A stretch of DNA of 64,000 bases from assembly GCF_002250655.1 (NCBI RefSeq), contig NZ_NOZR01000001.1:248001-312000 (forward strand), written 5' to 3'. This document shows, piece by piece, positions 8,947-18,672 of the stretch (within the stretch, counting starts at the first letter, position 1; each line of letters begins with the position of its first letter). Made by a program: the position numbers and the translations under genes. The notes under the pieces were generated by a model. The model was not told the origin of the DNA. It worked only from the letters and a program-made list of their open reading frames with translations, and made no database searches. The stretch comes from Mycolicibacterium sphagni (GTDB lineage Bacteria; Actinomycetota; Actinomycetes; Mycobacteriales; Mycobacteriaceae).

Positions 8947-10290
8947 GTGGCCACTACACCTCGGCGGGGCAGGATCGATCCAATTTGGTGGGCCCCGGTG
9001 CTCATCCTGTTGATCGCGGCGCTCACTGCGCTGACGGCATTGCTGTTCACCGGCGCACTGCGCACAACAGTTCCCCTGACCCTGATCTCCGACCGCGCCG
9101 GCCTGGTCATGGAGGACGGCGCCAAGGTCAAGTTGCGCGGCGTCCAGATCGGCCAGGTTTCTTCGATCGGTACGCAACGCGGTGCTGACGGCATCAATCT
9201 GTCGACCCTCAATCTGAAGATCGATCCCGGTCCATTCCAATACCTGCCGAGCAACGTCGAAGCGGAGATCAAGTCGAGCACCGCTTTCGGCGCCAAATAC
9301 GTCGACCTCATCATCCCGTCGGACGGCACCGGGTCCCTGAAACCCGGCGCCGTCGTCCGCTCACGAAATGTGACCGTCGAGGTGAACACCGTCTTCGAGA
9401 ACCTGCAGTCGGTGGTGCGCCAGGTCGACCCGGCGAAACTGAACGCGGTGTTGTCGGCGGTTTCCGAATCTGTACGTGGCAAGGGTGAACGGATCGGCCA
9501 GGCCATCACCGATGCCAACACCGTGTTGCTCGCCGTGAACCCGAGAATGCCGACCGTGCAAAAAGACTGGCAGCTATTCGGGAAGGCCACCCAGGCGTAT
9601 TCTGATGCGGCGCAGGACATCCTGTCGATTTTGGACAATTTCACCACCACCAGCGCGACGCTCACCACCAACGCCGGTGCGCTGGACAACCTGCTGCTGT
9701 CCGCGGTCGGCTTCTCCCAGTCGGGAATCAACACCATTGGAACCAACGAACCCAACCTGGTGCGTGCGATGAATCTCCTCGACCCCACCACGGCCCTTTT
9801 GATGAAGTACTCGCCGACCTACACCTGCCTCTTTCAGGGTGCCCAGTGGTTCCTCGACCACGGAGGTCGAGATGCCATGGGCGGCAACGGAAAATCGGTT
9901 ATCATGGACGCGGCGCTGCTGGCCGGCGACGACCCCTATCGCTTCCCGGACAATCTGCCTGTCGTCAACGCCAAGGGCGGCCCGGGCGGCAAGCCGAGCT
10001 GCGGCTCGCTGCCCGACGCCAGCAAGAACTTCCCGGTCAAGTATCTGGTCACCGACACCGGCTTCGGCACGGGCCTGGATATCCGGCCCAACCCCGGCAT
10101 CGGTTTCCCCGGCATCGCGAACTACTTCCCGGCCACCAAAGGTGTGCCCGAAGATCCCAAGGTCCGCTACCCGGGCGGCCCGGCACCCGGTCCCTGGCCG
10201 ACCTACCCCGGTCAACCCGCCTACGGCGCACCTGAATTCGCGCCGGACGGCACACCGCTGAACCCGCCGCCGCCCGGAGGGCAGCCATGA
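8947..10290 (+). CDS. mceA: MCE family protein MceA
   Basis: 447 residues, GTG start three bases after the yrbEB stop. An uncleaved N-terminal membrane anchor (residues ~13-38) leads to the MCE domain (~40-118; TLISDRAGLVMEDGAKVKLRGVQIGQV), then the helical domain that forms the periplasmic tunnel, and a Pro/Gly-rich tail from ~350. The VKLRGVQIG segment is the characteristic MCE core. MceA to MceF assemble as a hexamer that passes hydrophobic substrates (fatty acids or sterols, depending on the operon) to the YrbE permeases. Which substrate this operon serves cannot be read from the sequence. Confidence 0.93.
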   Translation: MATTPRRGRIDPIWWAPVLILLIAALTALTALLFTGALRTTVPLTLISDRAGLVMEDGAKVKLRGVQIGQVSSIGTQRGADGINLSTLNLKIDPGPFQYLPSNVEAEIKSSTAFGAKYVDLIIPSDGTGSLKPGAVVRSRNVTVEVNTVFENLQSVVRQVDPAKLNAVLSAVSESVRGKGERIGQAITDANTVLLAVNPRMPTVQKDWQLFGKATQAYSDAAQDILSILDNFTTTSATLTTNAGALDNLLLSAVGFSQSGINTIGTNEPNLVRAMNLLDPTTALLMKYSPTYTCLFQGAQWFLDHGGRDAMGGNGKSVIMDAALLAGDDPYRFPDNLPVVNAKGGPGGKPSCGSLPDASKNFPVKYLVTDTGFGTGLDIRPNPGIGFPGIANYFPATKGVPEDPKVRYPGGPAPGPWPTYPGQPAYGAPEFAPDGTPLNPPPPGGQP

Positions 10291-11315
10291 GATCAAAGAC
10301 GGTTCGCTCGGTAACCCGCGTGGTGCTCTTCAGCGCGATGTGCCTGCTCTTCATGTTCGTCCTCGTCACGGTGTTCGGGCAGTTCCGCTTCGACTCCCGG
10401 ACCGGGTACAGCGCGGTGTTCACCAACGTGTCGGGGCTCAAGGGCGGCAACTTCGTCCGCATCGCCGGCGTGGAGGTTGGCAAGGTCAGTGACATGACCT
10501 TGCACAAGGACGGCACGGTCACCGTGGACTTCGCCATCGACAAGGGCCTGCAGCTCACCGAGGGCACCCGGGCAGTGGTGCGCTACGAGAACCTGATCGG
10601 CGACCGGTACCTGTCCCTGGAGGAGGGGCCGGGATCGGTACGCAAACTCCAACCGGGGCAGACTATTCCGCTCGCCCGCACCTCGCCGGCCCTTGACGTC
10701 GACGCACTCATCGGCGGATTCCGGCCGCTATTCCGTGCACTGGACCCCGACCAGGTCAACGCGCTGTCCGGCCAACTGCTGCGGGTGTTCCAGGGTCAAG
10801 GCGGCACCATCTCCTCAGTGCTCGCCCAGACATCGGCGCTGACCACCACACTGGCCGGCCGCGACCAGCTGATCGGACAGGTCATCACCAACCTCAACAC
10901 CGTGCTGGGCACCTTCGCCGCCCGCGACGACCAGTTCGCGACCGGACTGGACAAGCTCTCCCAGCTCGTCCAGGGACTCGCCGACCGCCGCACCGACATC
11001 GGCAACGGGGTGGCCTACATCAACGCCGCCGCGGGGTCGGTCGCCGACCTGCTGACCGCCGCACGCCAGCCGATCAAGGACACCGTGGTGCAGACCGACC
11101 GTTTCGCCGGCCAGGTGATGGCTGACCACGACTACGTCGACAATCTGGTCAAGACGCTGCCCGATGCGTATCAGGTGCTGTCGCGCAACGGCCTATACGG
11201 CGACTACTTCGGCTTCTACCTCTGCGACGCCATCCTCAAGCTCAACGGCAAGGGCGGGCAGCCCGTGTTCGTCAAGCTCGCCGGCCAAGACACCGGACGG
11301 TGCACACCCAAATGA
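10287..11315 (+). CDS. mceB: MCE family protein MceB
   Basis: 342 residues, the shortest of the six here and without a proline tail. It has an N-terminal anchor (~12-34), an MCE domain (~38-115, TNVSGLKGGNFVRIAGVEVGKV) and a helical domain rich in QL.DRRTDIGNGVAYINAAAGSV-type heptads. The C-terminus ends CDAILKLNGKGGQPVF..., typical of MceB. Its ATG overlaps the mceA stop and its own stop overlaps the mceC ATG, both as ATGA. Confidence 0.93.
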   Translation: MRSKTVRSVTRVVLFSAMCLLFMFVLVTVFGQFRFDSRTGYSAVFTNVSGLKGGNFVRIAGVEVGKVSDMTLHKDGTVTVDFAIDKGLQLTEGTRAVVRYENLIGDRYLSLEEGPGSVRKLQPGQTIPLARTSPALDVDALIGGFRPLFRALDPDQVNALSGQLLRVFQGQGGTISSVLAQTSALTTTLAGRDQLIGQVITNLNTVLGTFAARDDQFATGLDKLSQLVQGLADRRTDIGNGVAYINAAAGSVADLLTAARQPIKDTVVQTDRFAGQVMADHDYVDNLVKTLPDAYQVLSRNGLYGDYFGFYLCDAILKLNGKGGQPVFVKLAGQDTGRCTPK

Positions 11316-12643
11316 GCCGAATCACCCTCAAGCGCCCGAAGTTCAAGCCGCTGGCCGAACGAAACCGGCTGACCGTGGGCATCGTCGGGGTCCTCGTTGT
11401 GGTCGCCCTGGTGGTCGCCGTCTTCTCCTACGACAAGATCCCGTTCATCAAGGGGACGTCGGACTATTCCGCCTATTTCGCCGATGCGGGCGGCATCAAG
11501 ACCGGTAGCGACGTGCGGGTGTCCGGACTCGGCGTGGGCCGGGTCTCCGATATCAAGCTGCAGGGCACCAAGGTGCTGGTGGACTTCACCGTGCGCGACG
11601 GTGTCGATCTGGGCGACCGCACCGAGGCTGCGATCAAGACAGAAACCGTGCTCGGCACCAAATACCTGGAGCTGACCCCGCGCGGCGATGGGTCGCTGGC
11701 CGGTCCGATTCCGTTGGAACGCAACAAGTCTCCCTACGATCTCACCGATGCCCTGGGGGACCTCACCACCACAATCAGCGGCCTCGACGCCACGCAGTTG
11801 TCTTCGGCGCTCACCACACTGGCCGACACGTTCAAGGACACCCCGCCCGACCTGAAACTCGCGCTGGAGGGTGTGGCACGCTTCTCCGATACCTTGAACG
11901 TCCGCGACGCCAAGCTGCGCGACCTGCTGGCCAACGCCAACAAGGTCACCGCGGTGCTGGCCAAACGTAGTGATCAGATTGCCCAGTTGGTGGCCAACGC
12001 CAATGCGCTGCTGGTCGAATTGCTCTCCCAGCGCCAGTCGCTCGACGCGTTGATGGGCAACCTGACCGCGGTGTCCGCACAAATCTCCGGTCTGGTCAAC
12101 GACAACCGCACCCAGCTCAAGCCCGCCGTCGACAAGCTCAACGGTGTGCTGGGGATCCTGGACAACCGTAAGAAGGAGCTGCAGCGCACGCTATATCTGT
12201 TGCGGCGCTATGCGATGTCGTTCGGTGAGGTGCTCGGATCGGGACCGTTCTTCAAGGCCTCACTGGTCAATCTCGTGCCTGGCCAGTTCTCCCAGCCGTT
12301 CATCGACGCCGCATTCTCCGACCTGGGGCTGGACCCCGCTACTCTGCTGCCGTCCCAACTCGTCGAACCTGGTGTCGGCCAGCCCGCAACCCCGCCACTG
12401 CCGGTGCCGTTCCCGCGGACCGGCCAGGGCGGCGAGCCGAATCTCACACTGCCCGATGCGATCACCGGAAACCAGGACCCCAACTTGCCCGCGCAGTTCC
12501 CGGGCCGCTATCCGTATCGGGAACCGCTGCCCGCGCCGCCGCCCGGCGGGCCGCCGCCGGGACCGCCGGCGCTTGGGCCCGCGCCGGGTGAACTGCCGCC
12601 GCCGACTGTCCCGCCGGTACCCCCGACCGATGGAGGGAACTGA
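11312..12643 (+). CDS. mceC: MCE family protein MceC
   Basis: 443 residues from ATG 11312, which shares ATGA with the mceB stop; a GTG four codons earlier is less likely. It has a membrane anchor (~22-42), an MCE domain (~45-125, ADAGGIKTGSDVRVSGLGVG), a long coiled helical domain (~140-290) and a very proline-rich C-terminus (~340-443, with PPPGGPPPGPPALGP). The proline tail is common in MceC/D proteins and may reach into the cell wall. A GGAGGGAA ribosome-binding site for mceD is embedded in its last codons. Confidence 0.93.
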   Translation: MSRITLKRPKFKPLAERNRLTVGIVGVLVVVALVVAVFSYDKIPFIKGTSDYSAYFADAGGIKTGSDVRVSGLGVGRVSDIKLQGTKVLVDFTVRDGVDLGDRTEAAIKTETVLGTKYLELTPRGDGSLAGPIPLERNKSPYDLTDALGDLTTTISGLDATQLSSALTTLADTFKDTPPDLKLALEGVARFSDTLNVRDAKLRDLLANANKVTAVLAKRSDQIAQLVANANALLVELLSQRQSLDALMGNLTAVSAQISGLVNDNRTQLKPAVDKLNGVLGILDNRKKELQRTLYLLRRYAMSFGEVLGSGPFFKASLVNLVPGQFSQPFIDAAFSDLGLDPATLLPSQLVEPGVGQPATPPLPVPFPRTGQGGEPNLTLPDAITGNQDPNLPAQFPGRYPYREPLPAPPPGGPPPGPPALGPAPGELPPPTVPPVPPTDGGN

Positions 12644-12645
12644 CG

Positions 12646-13959
12646 ATGCTCACCCGCCATCGCCGCGTCATTCAGATCATCACCGGGATCAGCCTGGTGG
12701 TGGCTCTGGCCGCCGCCATCGTCGTCGTGGCCACTCCGTGGGGTCGGCACGTCGCCCGCAACAGCTACGTTGCCTACTTCTCGAACACCAACGGTCTGTA
12801 CACCGGCGACGAGATCCGTATCCTCGGTGTCGCGGTCGGCACCGTGGACAAGATCGAGCCACAACCGAATTCGGCGAAGGTCACTTTCTCCGTCGACACC
12901 CAGTACAAGGTGCCCGCCGACGTCAAGGCGGCGATCCTGTCGCCGTCGCTGGTCTCGGCCCGGGCCATCCAGCTGGTTCCGGCCTACTCGAGCGGCCCGG
13001 CGCTGGCCGACGGGGCGAGCATCCCGATCGAGCGCACTGCGGTTCCCATCGAATGGGACGACCTGCGCCGGCAGCTGGAAAAGCTCACTGACACACTCCA
13101 GCCCACCACCCCGGGCGGCGTGAGCACGTTGGGTGAATTCATCAACACCACCGCCGACAACCTGCGCGGGCGGGGCGACACCGCCCGCGACACCGTGATC
13201 AAGCTTTCCCAGGCCGCGTCGGCGCTGGGTGATCACGCCACCGACATCTTCAGCACGGTGCGCAACCTGCAATTGCTGGTGTCCGCGTTGTCCTCCAGTA
13301 GTGATCTGCTGGCCTCGTTCAACACCAACCTCGCCGACGTCACCACGGTGTTGTCGAACTCGCCCAACGAGATCGCCAACGCCACCCACGGGCTCGACGG
13401 TGCGGTGAATGACTTGCGCGGCTTCGTCGCCGACAACAGAGAAGGCCTCGGGCAGACTTTCGACCACCTCAACGCGATCACCACCGCGCTCAACGCCAGC
13501 CGCGGCGACATCAAGCAGGCACTGCACATCGCGCCGACCGTCTTTCAGAATTTCACCAACATCTATCAGCCCGCCCAAAGCGCCATCACCGGGATCCTGG
13601 CGCCGGTGAACTTCGCCGACACCGTCCAATTCATCTGCAGCTCAATCCAGGCCGCGTCGCGCGAAGGTGCCGAACAGTCCGCGAAGCTGTGCACGCAGTA
13701 CCTGGCGCCGATCATCAAGAACCGGCAGTACAACTACCCGCCGCTCGGTGTGAACCCCTTTGTCGGAGCGACGGCGCGCCCCAATGAGATCACGTATAGC
13801 GAAGACAGACTCAACCCGAACCTGCCGCCGGCCGCACCGGCACCACCGCCCACCGACGGCGCGGGTGCGCTGGCTGCCGAAGCACCCCCTGCTCCGGCCA
13901 CCCCGACCGATCCCGGTCAGGGTCTCGTCGGCTTGATGGCACCGGGCGGCTCACCATGA
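12646..13959 (+). CDS. mceD: MCE family protein MceD
   Basis: 437 residues, starting two bases after the mceC stop behind a good ribosome-binding site. It has an N-terminal anchor (~9-30), an MCE domain (~37-112, SNTNGLYTGDEIRILGVAVG), a helical domain with repeated NLADVTTVLSNSPNEIANAT-like heptads, and a Pro/Ala-rich tail. It is one of the six subunits of the MCE shuttle. It overlaps mceE by four bases. Confidence 0.93.
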   Translation: MLTRHRRVIQIITGISLVVALAAAIVVVATPWGRHVARNSYVAYFSNTNGLYTGDEIRILGVAVGTVDKIEPQPNSAKVTFSVDTQYKVPADVKAAILSPSLVSARAIQLVPAYSSGPALADGASIPIERTAVPIEWDDLRRQLEKLTDTLQPTTPGGVSTLGEFINTTADNLRGRGDTARDTVIKLSQAASALGDHATDIFSTVRNLQLLVSALSSSSDLLASFNTNLADVTTVLSNSPNEIANATHGLDGAVNDLRGFVADNREGLGQTFDHLNAITTALNASRGDIKQALHIAPTVFQNFTNIYQPAQSAITGILAPVNFADTVQFICSSIQAASREGAEQSAKLCTQYLAPIIKNRQYNYPPLGVNPFVGATARPNEITYSEDRLNPNLPPAAPAPPPTDGAGALAAEAPPAPATPTDPGQGLVGLMAPGGSP

Positions 13960-15077
13960 GGCGGCTGGTGGCCTTCATTCTGGGGGTGGTGTGCCTGTCT
14001 GCGATCTCGGGATGCGAATGGCGCGGACTGAATTCGCTGAGCCTGCCGGGCACCACCGGTACCGGGCCCGGCTCGTACACCATCCAGGCGCAGCTGCCCG
14101 ACGTGACGACCATTCAGCAGAACACCCGGGTGCGGGTCGCCGACGTCAACGTCGGCAACGTCACCAAGATCGAAGTCCAGGACTGGCACGCCCTGGTCAC
14201 CATGCGTATCGACGGCGATATCCACCTGCCGGCCAACAGCACCGCCAAAGTCGGCCAGACCAGCCTGCTGGGATCCCAGCACATCGAACTGGCTCCGCCC
14301 ACCGACGAGCCGCCGCACGGGGAGCTCAAGGACGGCTCGCTGATCCCGCTGTCGCGGGCCAGCACCTATCCGACCACCGAGCAGACGCTGGCATCGGTGT
14401 CGGTGTTGCTCAACGGCGGTGGTCTGGGCCAGCTGCAGGAGATCAACCAGGCTTTTGCCACCGCGCTGTCCGGTCGTGAAGATGACATGAAAAGCCTGCT
14501 GCACCAGCTGGATACGTTCACCGATCAGCTCAACACGCAGACCGACGACATCATCACCGCCACCGAACGGCTCAACAACCTGGCCGGTCAGGTCGCAGCC
14601 AAGGACCAGACTGTCGATCACGCGCTGACCACGATCCCGCAAGCGCTTGCGGTGCTTGCCGATTCGCGCACCAAGCTGGCCAACGCCATCGACGCACTCG
14701 GCAAGTTCGGTGCCATCGCCGCCGACACTGTCCACCAGACCAAGGAGTCGCTGGTGGACAACCTGCGCAACATCGCCCCGGTCCTGCGCGAACTGGCGAA
14801 CGCCGGCCCTGCCCTGACCAAGGGCCTCGATTTCCTTTCCACCTATCCGTGGGTTAAAAGCACCATCCCCAACTGGTTTCGCGGTGATTTCGCCAACATC
14901 ACCCTGGTCATCGACCTGACCCTGAGCCGCATCGACAGCAGCCTGTTCACCGGCACCAGGTGGGAAGGCAACCTGACCGAACTCGAAATGCAGTGGGGCC
15001 GAACCATCGGCCAGATGCCCAGCCCGTACACGGCGAACAATCCGTTGATCGCTCCCTACCACTTCGGGGGGTACTGA
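13956..15077 (+). CDS. mceE: MCE family lipoprotein MceE (LprK-like)
   Basis: 373 residues. The signal peptide ends in the lipobox ISGC with Cys20 as the acylated residue, the hallmark of the MceE (LprK-type) subunit, so it is anchored by lipid rather than by a transmembrane helix. The MCE domain (~42-120) contains NTRVRVADVNVGNVTKIEV and the helical domain follows. Unlike mceA, mceC and mceD it lacks a proline tail and ends LIAPYHFGGY. It is translationally coupled to mceD (ATGA overlap) and is followed after one base by mceF. Confidence 0.94.
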   Translation: MRRLVAFILGVVCLSAISGCEWRGLNSLSLPGTTGTGPGSYTIQAQLPDVTTIQQNTRVRVADVNVGNVTKIEVQDWHALVTMRIDGDIHLPANSTAKVGQTSLLGSQHIELAPPTDEPPHGELKDGSLIPLSRASTYPTTEQTLASVSVLLNGGGLGQLQEINQAFATALSGREDDMKSLLHQLDTFTDQLNTQTDDIITATERLNNLAGQVAAKDQTVDHALTTIPQALAVLADSRTKLANAIDALGKFGAIAADTVHQTKESLVDNLRNIAPVLRELANAGPALTKGLDFLSTYPWVKSTIPNWFRGDFANITLVIDLTLSRIDSSLFTGTRWEGNLTELEMQWGRTIGQMPSPYTANNPLIAPYHFGGY

Positions 15078-15078
15078 G

Positions 15079-16533
15079 GTGTTGCGGTTGTCGCGACAGG
15101 TCTGGACCCAGCTGGCCATCCTCGGCGCAGTCACCATCATCTCCGTCGGGGTGATGGCGTTCGGATTCGTCAACGTGCCAGCGCTGCTGGGCATCGGCCG
15201 CTACACCGTTACGGTCGACCTGCCCACCTCGGGTGGGCTGTACCCGACGTCGGTGGTGACCTATCGCGGCACCGAGGTCGGCCGGGTCGAATCGATCGAC
15301 GTCACTCGCGACGGGGTGCGAGCGGTGCTGAAACTGGACTCGGGCCAACCGATTCCCGGGCCCGTCGCGGCGGCGGTGCACAGCCGCTCGGCCGTCGGTG
15401 AACAGTTCCTCGAACTCACCCCGCAGCCCGGGGCGAATGCGAAGCTGCGCGACGGTGATGTCATCCCCGCCGCCGAAGTTCAGACCCCGCCCGACATCGG
15501 AAGACTGCTCGACGCCACCAACACAGCGCTGCAAGCGATCCCGCAGGACAACCTACGCACGGTCGTCGACGAGGCGGCCACCGCCGTTGGCGGGCTGGGT
15601 CCCGAACTGTCCCGCATCGTCGACGGATCCACGGCGCTGGCCATCGAAGGCGGCAAGACCGTCGGGCCGCTGACCGAGCTGATCGACCAGACGCCACCGG
15701 TTCTCAATTCCCAGGTGCAGACCTCGGATTCGATCGCCACCTGGGCCGCGCACATGGCGTCGATCACCGGCCAGTTCAAGGCGCAGGACCGCGCGTTCGC
15801 CGATCTGCTCAACACCGGCGGGCCGGCCCTGGACGAGGGCAAGGCACTGTTCGACCGGGTCTCACCGGCCCTGCCTTTGCTGCTGGCCAACCTGGTCAGC
15901 CTCGGTGACATCGCGGTGACCTACCGCAACGACATCGAGCAGCTGCTGGTGCTGTTCCCGCAGGGCACCTCCGTGATGCAGGCGATCGCGGTCGCCGACT
16001 CGGGAGTCAAGCAGTCATACCGGGGCATCTACCTCGACTTCAACCTGAATCTCAACCTGCCGCCGCCCTGCAACACCGGCTTCCTGCCGGTCCAACAGCA
16101 GCGCTCACCGTCGGACACCGACTACCCGGAGCGTCCCGCCGGTGACCTGTACTGCCGGATCCCACAGGACTCCGACATGAATGTCCGTGGCGTGCGCAAC
16201 ATTCCGTGCGAGAACAATCCGGCCAAGCGCGCCCCGACAATCGAGATGTGCGAAAGCAACGAGAACTACGTGCCGCTCAACGACGGGTTCAACTGGAAGG
16301 GCGACCCCAACGCCACGTTCTCCGGCCAGGGGGTGCCGCAGTACCCGCCGGGCGCCGATCCGCGGCTGCCACCGCCGCAGGGCACCGGCGCCGCGCCACC
16401 GGTCGCGTTCGTCCCGTACGACCCGGCCACCGGTGGCTACGTCGGGCCCGACGGTAAGCGCTACACCGAGGGCGACCTGGCCCACCCGGGGAACAAGACG
16501 TGGCAGTCGATGCTGGCGCCGCCGGGCTCATAA
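15079..16533 (+). CDS. mceF: MCE family protein MceF
   Basis: 484 residues, last gene of the operon, GTG start one base after the mceE stop. It has an N-terminal anchor (~10-32), an MCE domain (~37-115, SGGLYPTSVVTYRGTEVG), a helical domain, and the cysteine-containing C-terminal region usual for MceF (CNTGFLPVQQQRSPSDTDYP, then IPCENNPAKRAPTIEMCESN), ending in a Pro/Gly-rich tail with YDPATGGYVGPDGKRY. No Mas (mce-associated) genes follow; a putative lipid-catabolic cluster does. Confidence 0.94.
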   Translation: MLRLSRQVWTQLAILGAVTIISVGVMAFGFVNVPALLGIGRYTVTVDLPTSGGLYPTSVVTYRGTEVGRVESIDVTRDGVRAVLKLDSGQPIPGPVAAAVHSRSAVGEQFLELTPQPGANAKLRDGDVIPAAEVQTPPDIGRLLDATNTALQAIPQDNLRTVVDEAATAVGGLGPELSRIVDGSTALAIEGGKTVGPLTELIDQTPPVLNSQVQTSDSIATWAAHMASITGQFKAQDRAFADLLNTGGPALDEGKALFDRVSPALPLLLANLVSLGDIAVTYRNDIEQLLVLFPQGTSVMQAIAVADSGVKQSYRGIYLDFNLNLNLPPPCNTGFLPVQQQRSPSDTDYPERPAGDLYCRIPQDSDMNVRGVRNIPCENNPAKRAPTIEMCESNENYVPLNDGFNWKGDPNATFSGQGVPQYPPGADPRLPPPQGTGAAPPVAFVPYDPATGGYVGPDGKRYTEGDLAHPGNKTWQSMLAPPGS

Positions 16534-16581
16534 CGAGTCAATACCTTCCCGCCGACGCGCTCGCCTCGCTATGGTCACGCC

Positions 16582-17025
16582 ATGGCAGTCAAAGATTCCC
16601 GCGAGGTCGTGATCGAGGCAAGCGCCGACGAAATTCTGGACGTCATCGCCGACGTCGCATCGACCCCGACATGGTCCCCGCAGTATCAGAGTGCCGAGGT
16701 CCTGGAGGCCTACGACAACGGCAGGCCGCACAAGGTCAAGATGAAGATCAAGGCGGCGGGCCTGACCGACGAGCAGATCGTCGAGTACACCTGGGCCGAC
16801 AACGTCGTGAGCTGGACGCTGGTCAAGGCCGGCCAATTGCGTGCCCAGGACGCGAAATACACGCTGACTCCCGACGGTGACGCGACCAAGCTGCGCTTCG
16901 ACCTGTCCATCGACCTGGCTGTTCCGCTGCCCGGTTTCGTGGTCAAGCGCACCATCAAAGGCGCGATGGAAACCGCCACCGACGGCCTGCGTAAGCAGGT
17001 GCTGAAGGTCAAGAAGGGCGGCTGA
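16582..17025 (+). CDS. SRPBCC family lipid/ligand-binding protein
   Basis: 147 residues with the START/SRPBCC pattern: [35 protein letters not shown] at the front and the long C-terminal amphipathic helix ([20 protein letters not shown]). It matches from memory the Rv0854/Rv0856/Rv0857 group around the racemase gene of M. tuberculosis. Such proteins bind hydrophobic ligands or act as cyclases; no catalytic residue is identifiable. It is a clear paralogue of the gene at 18180. TATGGT at 16570-16575 precedes the ATG by six bases, suggesting a leaderless transcript separate from the mce operon. Confidence 0.9.
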   Translation: MAVKDSREVVIEASADEILDVIADVASTPTWSPQYQSAEVLEAYDNGRPHKVKMKIKAAGLTDEQIVEYTWADNVVSWTLVKAGQLRAQDAKYTLTPDGDATKLRFDLSIDLAVPLPGFVVKRTIKGAMETATDGLRKQVLKVKKGG

Positions 17026-17039
17026 GTTACCTTACGGCC

Positions 17040-18122
17040 GTGACGAATACCGGACCCCTGGCCGGGGTGAGAGTGATCGAGCTCGGCGGGATCGGACCGG
17101 GGCCGCATGCCGGCATGATCCTGGCCGACCTCGGTGCAGACGTGGTCAGGCTACGCAGGCCCGCTGGGGGGTTGACGATGCCGGCCGAGAACGTCGACCT
17201 CATGCACCGCGGCAAGCGGGTCGTGGATCTGGACGTCAAATCCCAGCCCGACGTGCTGCTGGGCCTGGCCGCGAAAGCCGACGTGCTGCTGGACTGCTTT
17301 CGCCCCGGCACCTGTGAGCGCCTCGGCATCGGGCCAGCCGAATGTGCGGCGGTCAACCCGCGGCTGATCTTCGCCCGGATCACCGGCTGGGGTCAGGACG
17401 GCCCGCTGGCCTCGACCGCCGGCCACGACATCAACTACCTGTCGCAGACCGGTGCGCTGAGCGCGATCGGGTACCGCGACCGTCCACCCGTGGCGCCGCT
17501 CAACCTCGTCGCCGACTTCGGCGGCGGCTCGATGCTGGTGCTGATCGGCATCGTCGCCGCCCTCTACGAACGGGAGAAGTCCGGCAAGGGCCAGGTGATC
17601 GACGCCGCGATGGTCGACGGGGTCAGCGTGCTGGCGCAGATGATGTGGACGATGAAGGCGACCGGCTCGCTCAAGGACCAGCGCGAGTCGTTCCTGCTCG
17701 ACGGTGGCGCGCCTTACTACCGGACTTATGAAACGGCAGACGGCGGCTACATGGCCGTCGGCGCGATCGAACCCCAGTTCTTCGCCCAGTTGCTCGCGGG
17801 ACTCGGGTTGGCGGCAGACGCGGTGCCCAACCAGCTCGATGTGGCCCACTATCCCGAAATGCGGGAGCTGTTCACTTTCGCGTTCGCGAGTAAGACCCGC
17901 GACGAGTGGACGGCGATCTTCGCCGGCACCGACGCCTGCGTCACCCCGGTGCTCAGCTGGACCGAGGCCGCTTCCAACGAACATCTGTTGGCGCGCCGAA
18001 CCGTCATTGACATCGACGGCACGCAACAGGCCGCGCCGGCGCCCCGGTTTTCCCGCAGCGCTCCCGGCACCGTCGGGCCGCCGCCGCAGGGCACCACACC
18101 GCTGACCGACATCAACTGGTAG
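17040..18122 (+). CDS. far: Alpha-methylacyl-CoA racemase (CaiB/BaiF family)
   Basis: 360 residues, the expected length. The fold is that of the class III CoA-transferase family, but the residues identify a racemase: His129 in AGHDINY, Asp159 in [10 protein letters not shown] and Glu in [10 protein letters not shown] are the proton-shuttling and supporting residues of the mycobacterial racemase MCR. It inverts 2-methyl-branched acyl-CoAs so that methyl-branched fatty acids or sterol side chains can enter beta-oxidation. By position it corresponds to Rv0855 (far). TACCTT at 17028-17033 lies six bases before the GTG start. It sits between two paralogous SRPBCC genes. Confidence 0.93.
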   Translation: MTNTGPLAGVRVIELGGIGPGPHAGMILADLGADVVRLRRPAGGLTMPAENVDLMHRGKRVVDLDVKSQPDVLLGLAAKADVLLDCFRPGTCERLGIGPAECAAVNPRLIFARITGWGQDGPLASTAGHDINYLSQTGALSAIGYRDRPPVAPLNLVADFGGGSMLVLIGIVAALYEREKSGKGQVIDAAMVDGVSVLAQMMWTMKATGSLKDQRESFLLDGGAPYYRTYETADGGYMAVGAIEPQFFAQLLAGLGLAADAVPNQLDVAHYPEMRELFTFAFASKTRDEWTAIFAGTDACVTPVLSWTEAASNEHLLARRTVIDIDGTQQAAPAPRFSRSAPGTVGPPPQGTTPLTDINW

Positions 18123-18179
18123 CCGAGGAACTGAGCCGAAACCCCAACAGCGCGACGCTGGGTCGTTACGTTTGCTGAT

Positions 18180-18632
18180 GTGGCGGTAAGGGCATCGCGC
18201 GAGATCGTGATCGACGCCCCGCCGGAGGCCATCCTCGATGCGCTCGCCGATATCGAGGCGGTGCCGACGTGGTCGTCGATCCATAAGCATGCCCATGTCG
18301 TGTCGCGCTACGCCGACGGCCGGCCGCGACTGGTCAAGGTAACCGTCAAACTGCTGGGGCTGGTCGACCACGAGGTCCTCGAATACCACTGGGGACACGA
18401 CTGGGTGGTATGGGACGCCGACCGGACCCCGCAACAGCACGCCCAACACGGCGAATACACCCTGTGCCGGGAGGGGGAGTCGACCCGCGTTCGGTTCGAC
18501 CTCACCCTGGAACCGTCCACACCGCTGCCGCACTTCCTGGTCAAGCGTGCCAAGAAGACGGTGCTTGCCGCCGCGACCGAGGGGCTGCGCCACTACGTGC
18601 TGGCCGGCAAGGGTTCGCTTCAGCCCGAATAG
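18180..18632 (+). CDS. SRPBCC family protein, paralogue of the gene at 16582
   Basis: 150 residues with the same architecture as the upstream SRPBCC protein (MAVRASREIVIDAPPEAI, ADIEAVPTWSSIHK, C-terminal AAATEGLRHYVLAG). A tandem duplication was probably separated by, or formed around, the racemase gene. TACGTT at 18167-18172 lies seven bases before the GTG, again a leaderless arrangement. Ligand unknown; a CoA-thioester or lipid role is inferred only from context. Confidence 0.9.
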   Translation: MAVRASREIVIDAPPEAILDALADIEAVPTWSSIHKHAHVVSRYADGRPRLVKVTVKLLGLVDHEVLEYHWGHDWVVWDADRTPQQHAQHGEYTLCREGESTRVRFDLTLEPSTPLPHFLVKRAKKTVLAAATEGLRHYVLAGKGSLQPE

Positions 18633-18672
18633 ATCGGAATGGCTCCGGGTCGCAGAGGTGTTGGGCTGATGC

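Noticed and set aside
12508..13629. A 373-codon minus-strand frame
   Set aside because: Antisense to mceC/mceD; its Gly/Pro run is the complement of the MceC proline tail.
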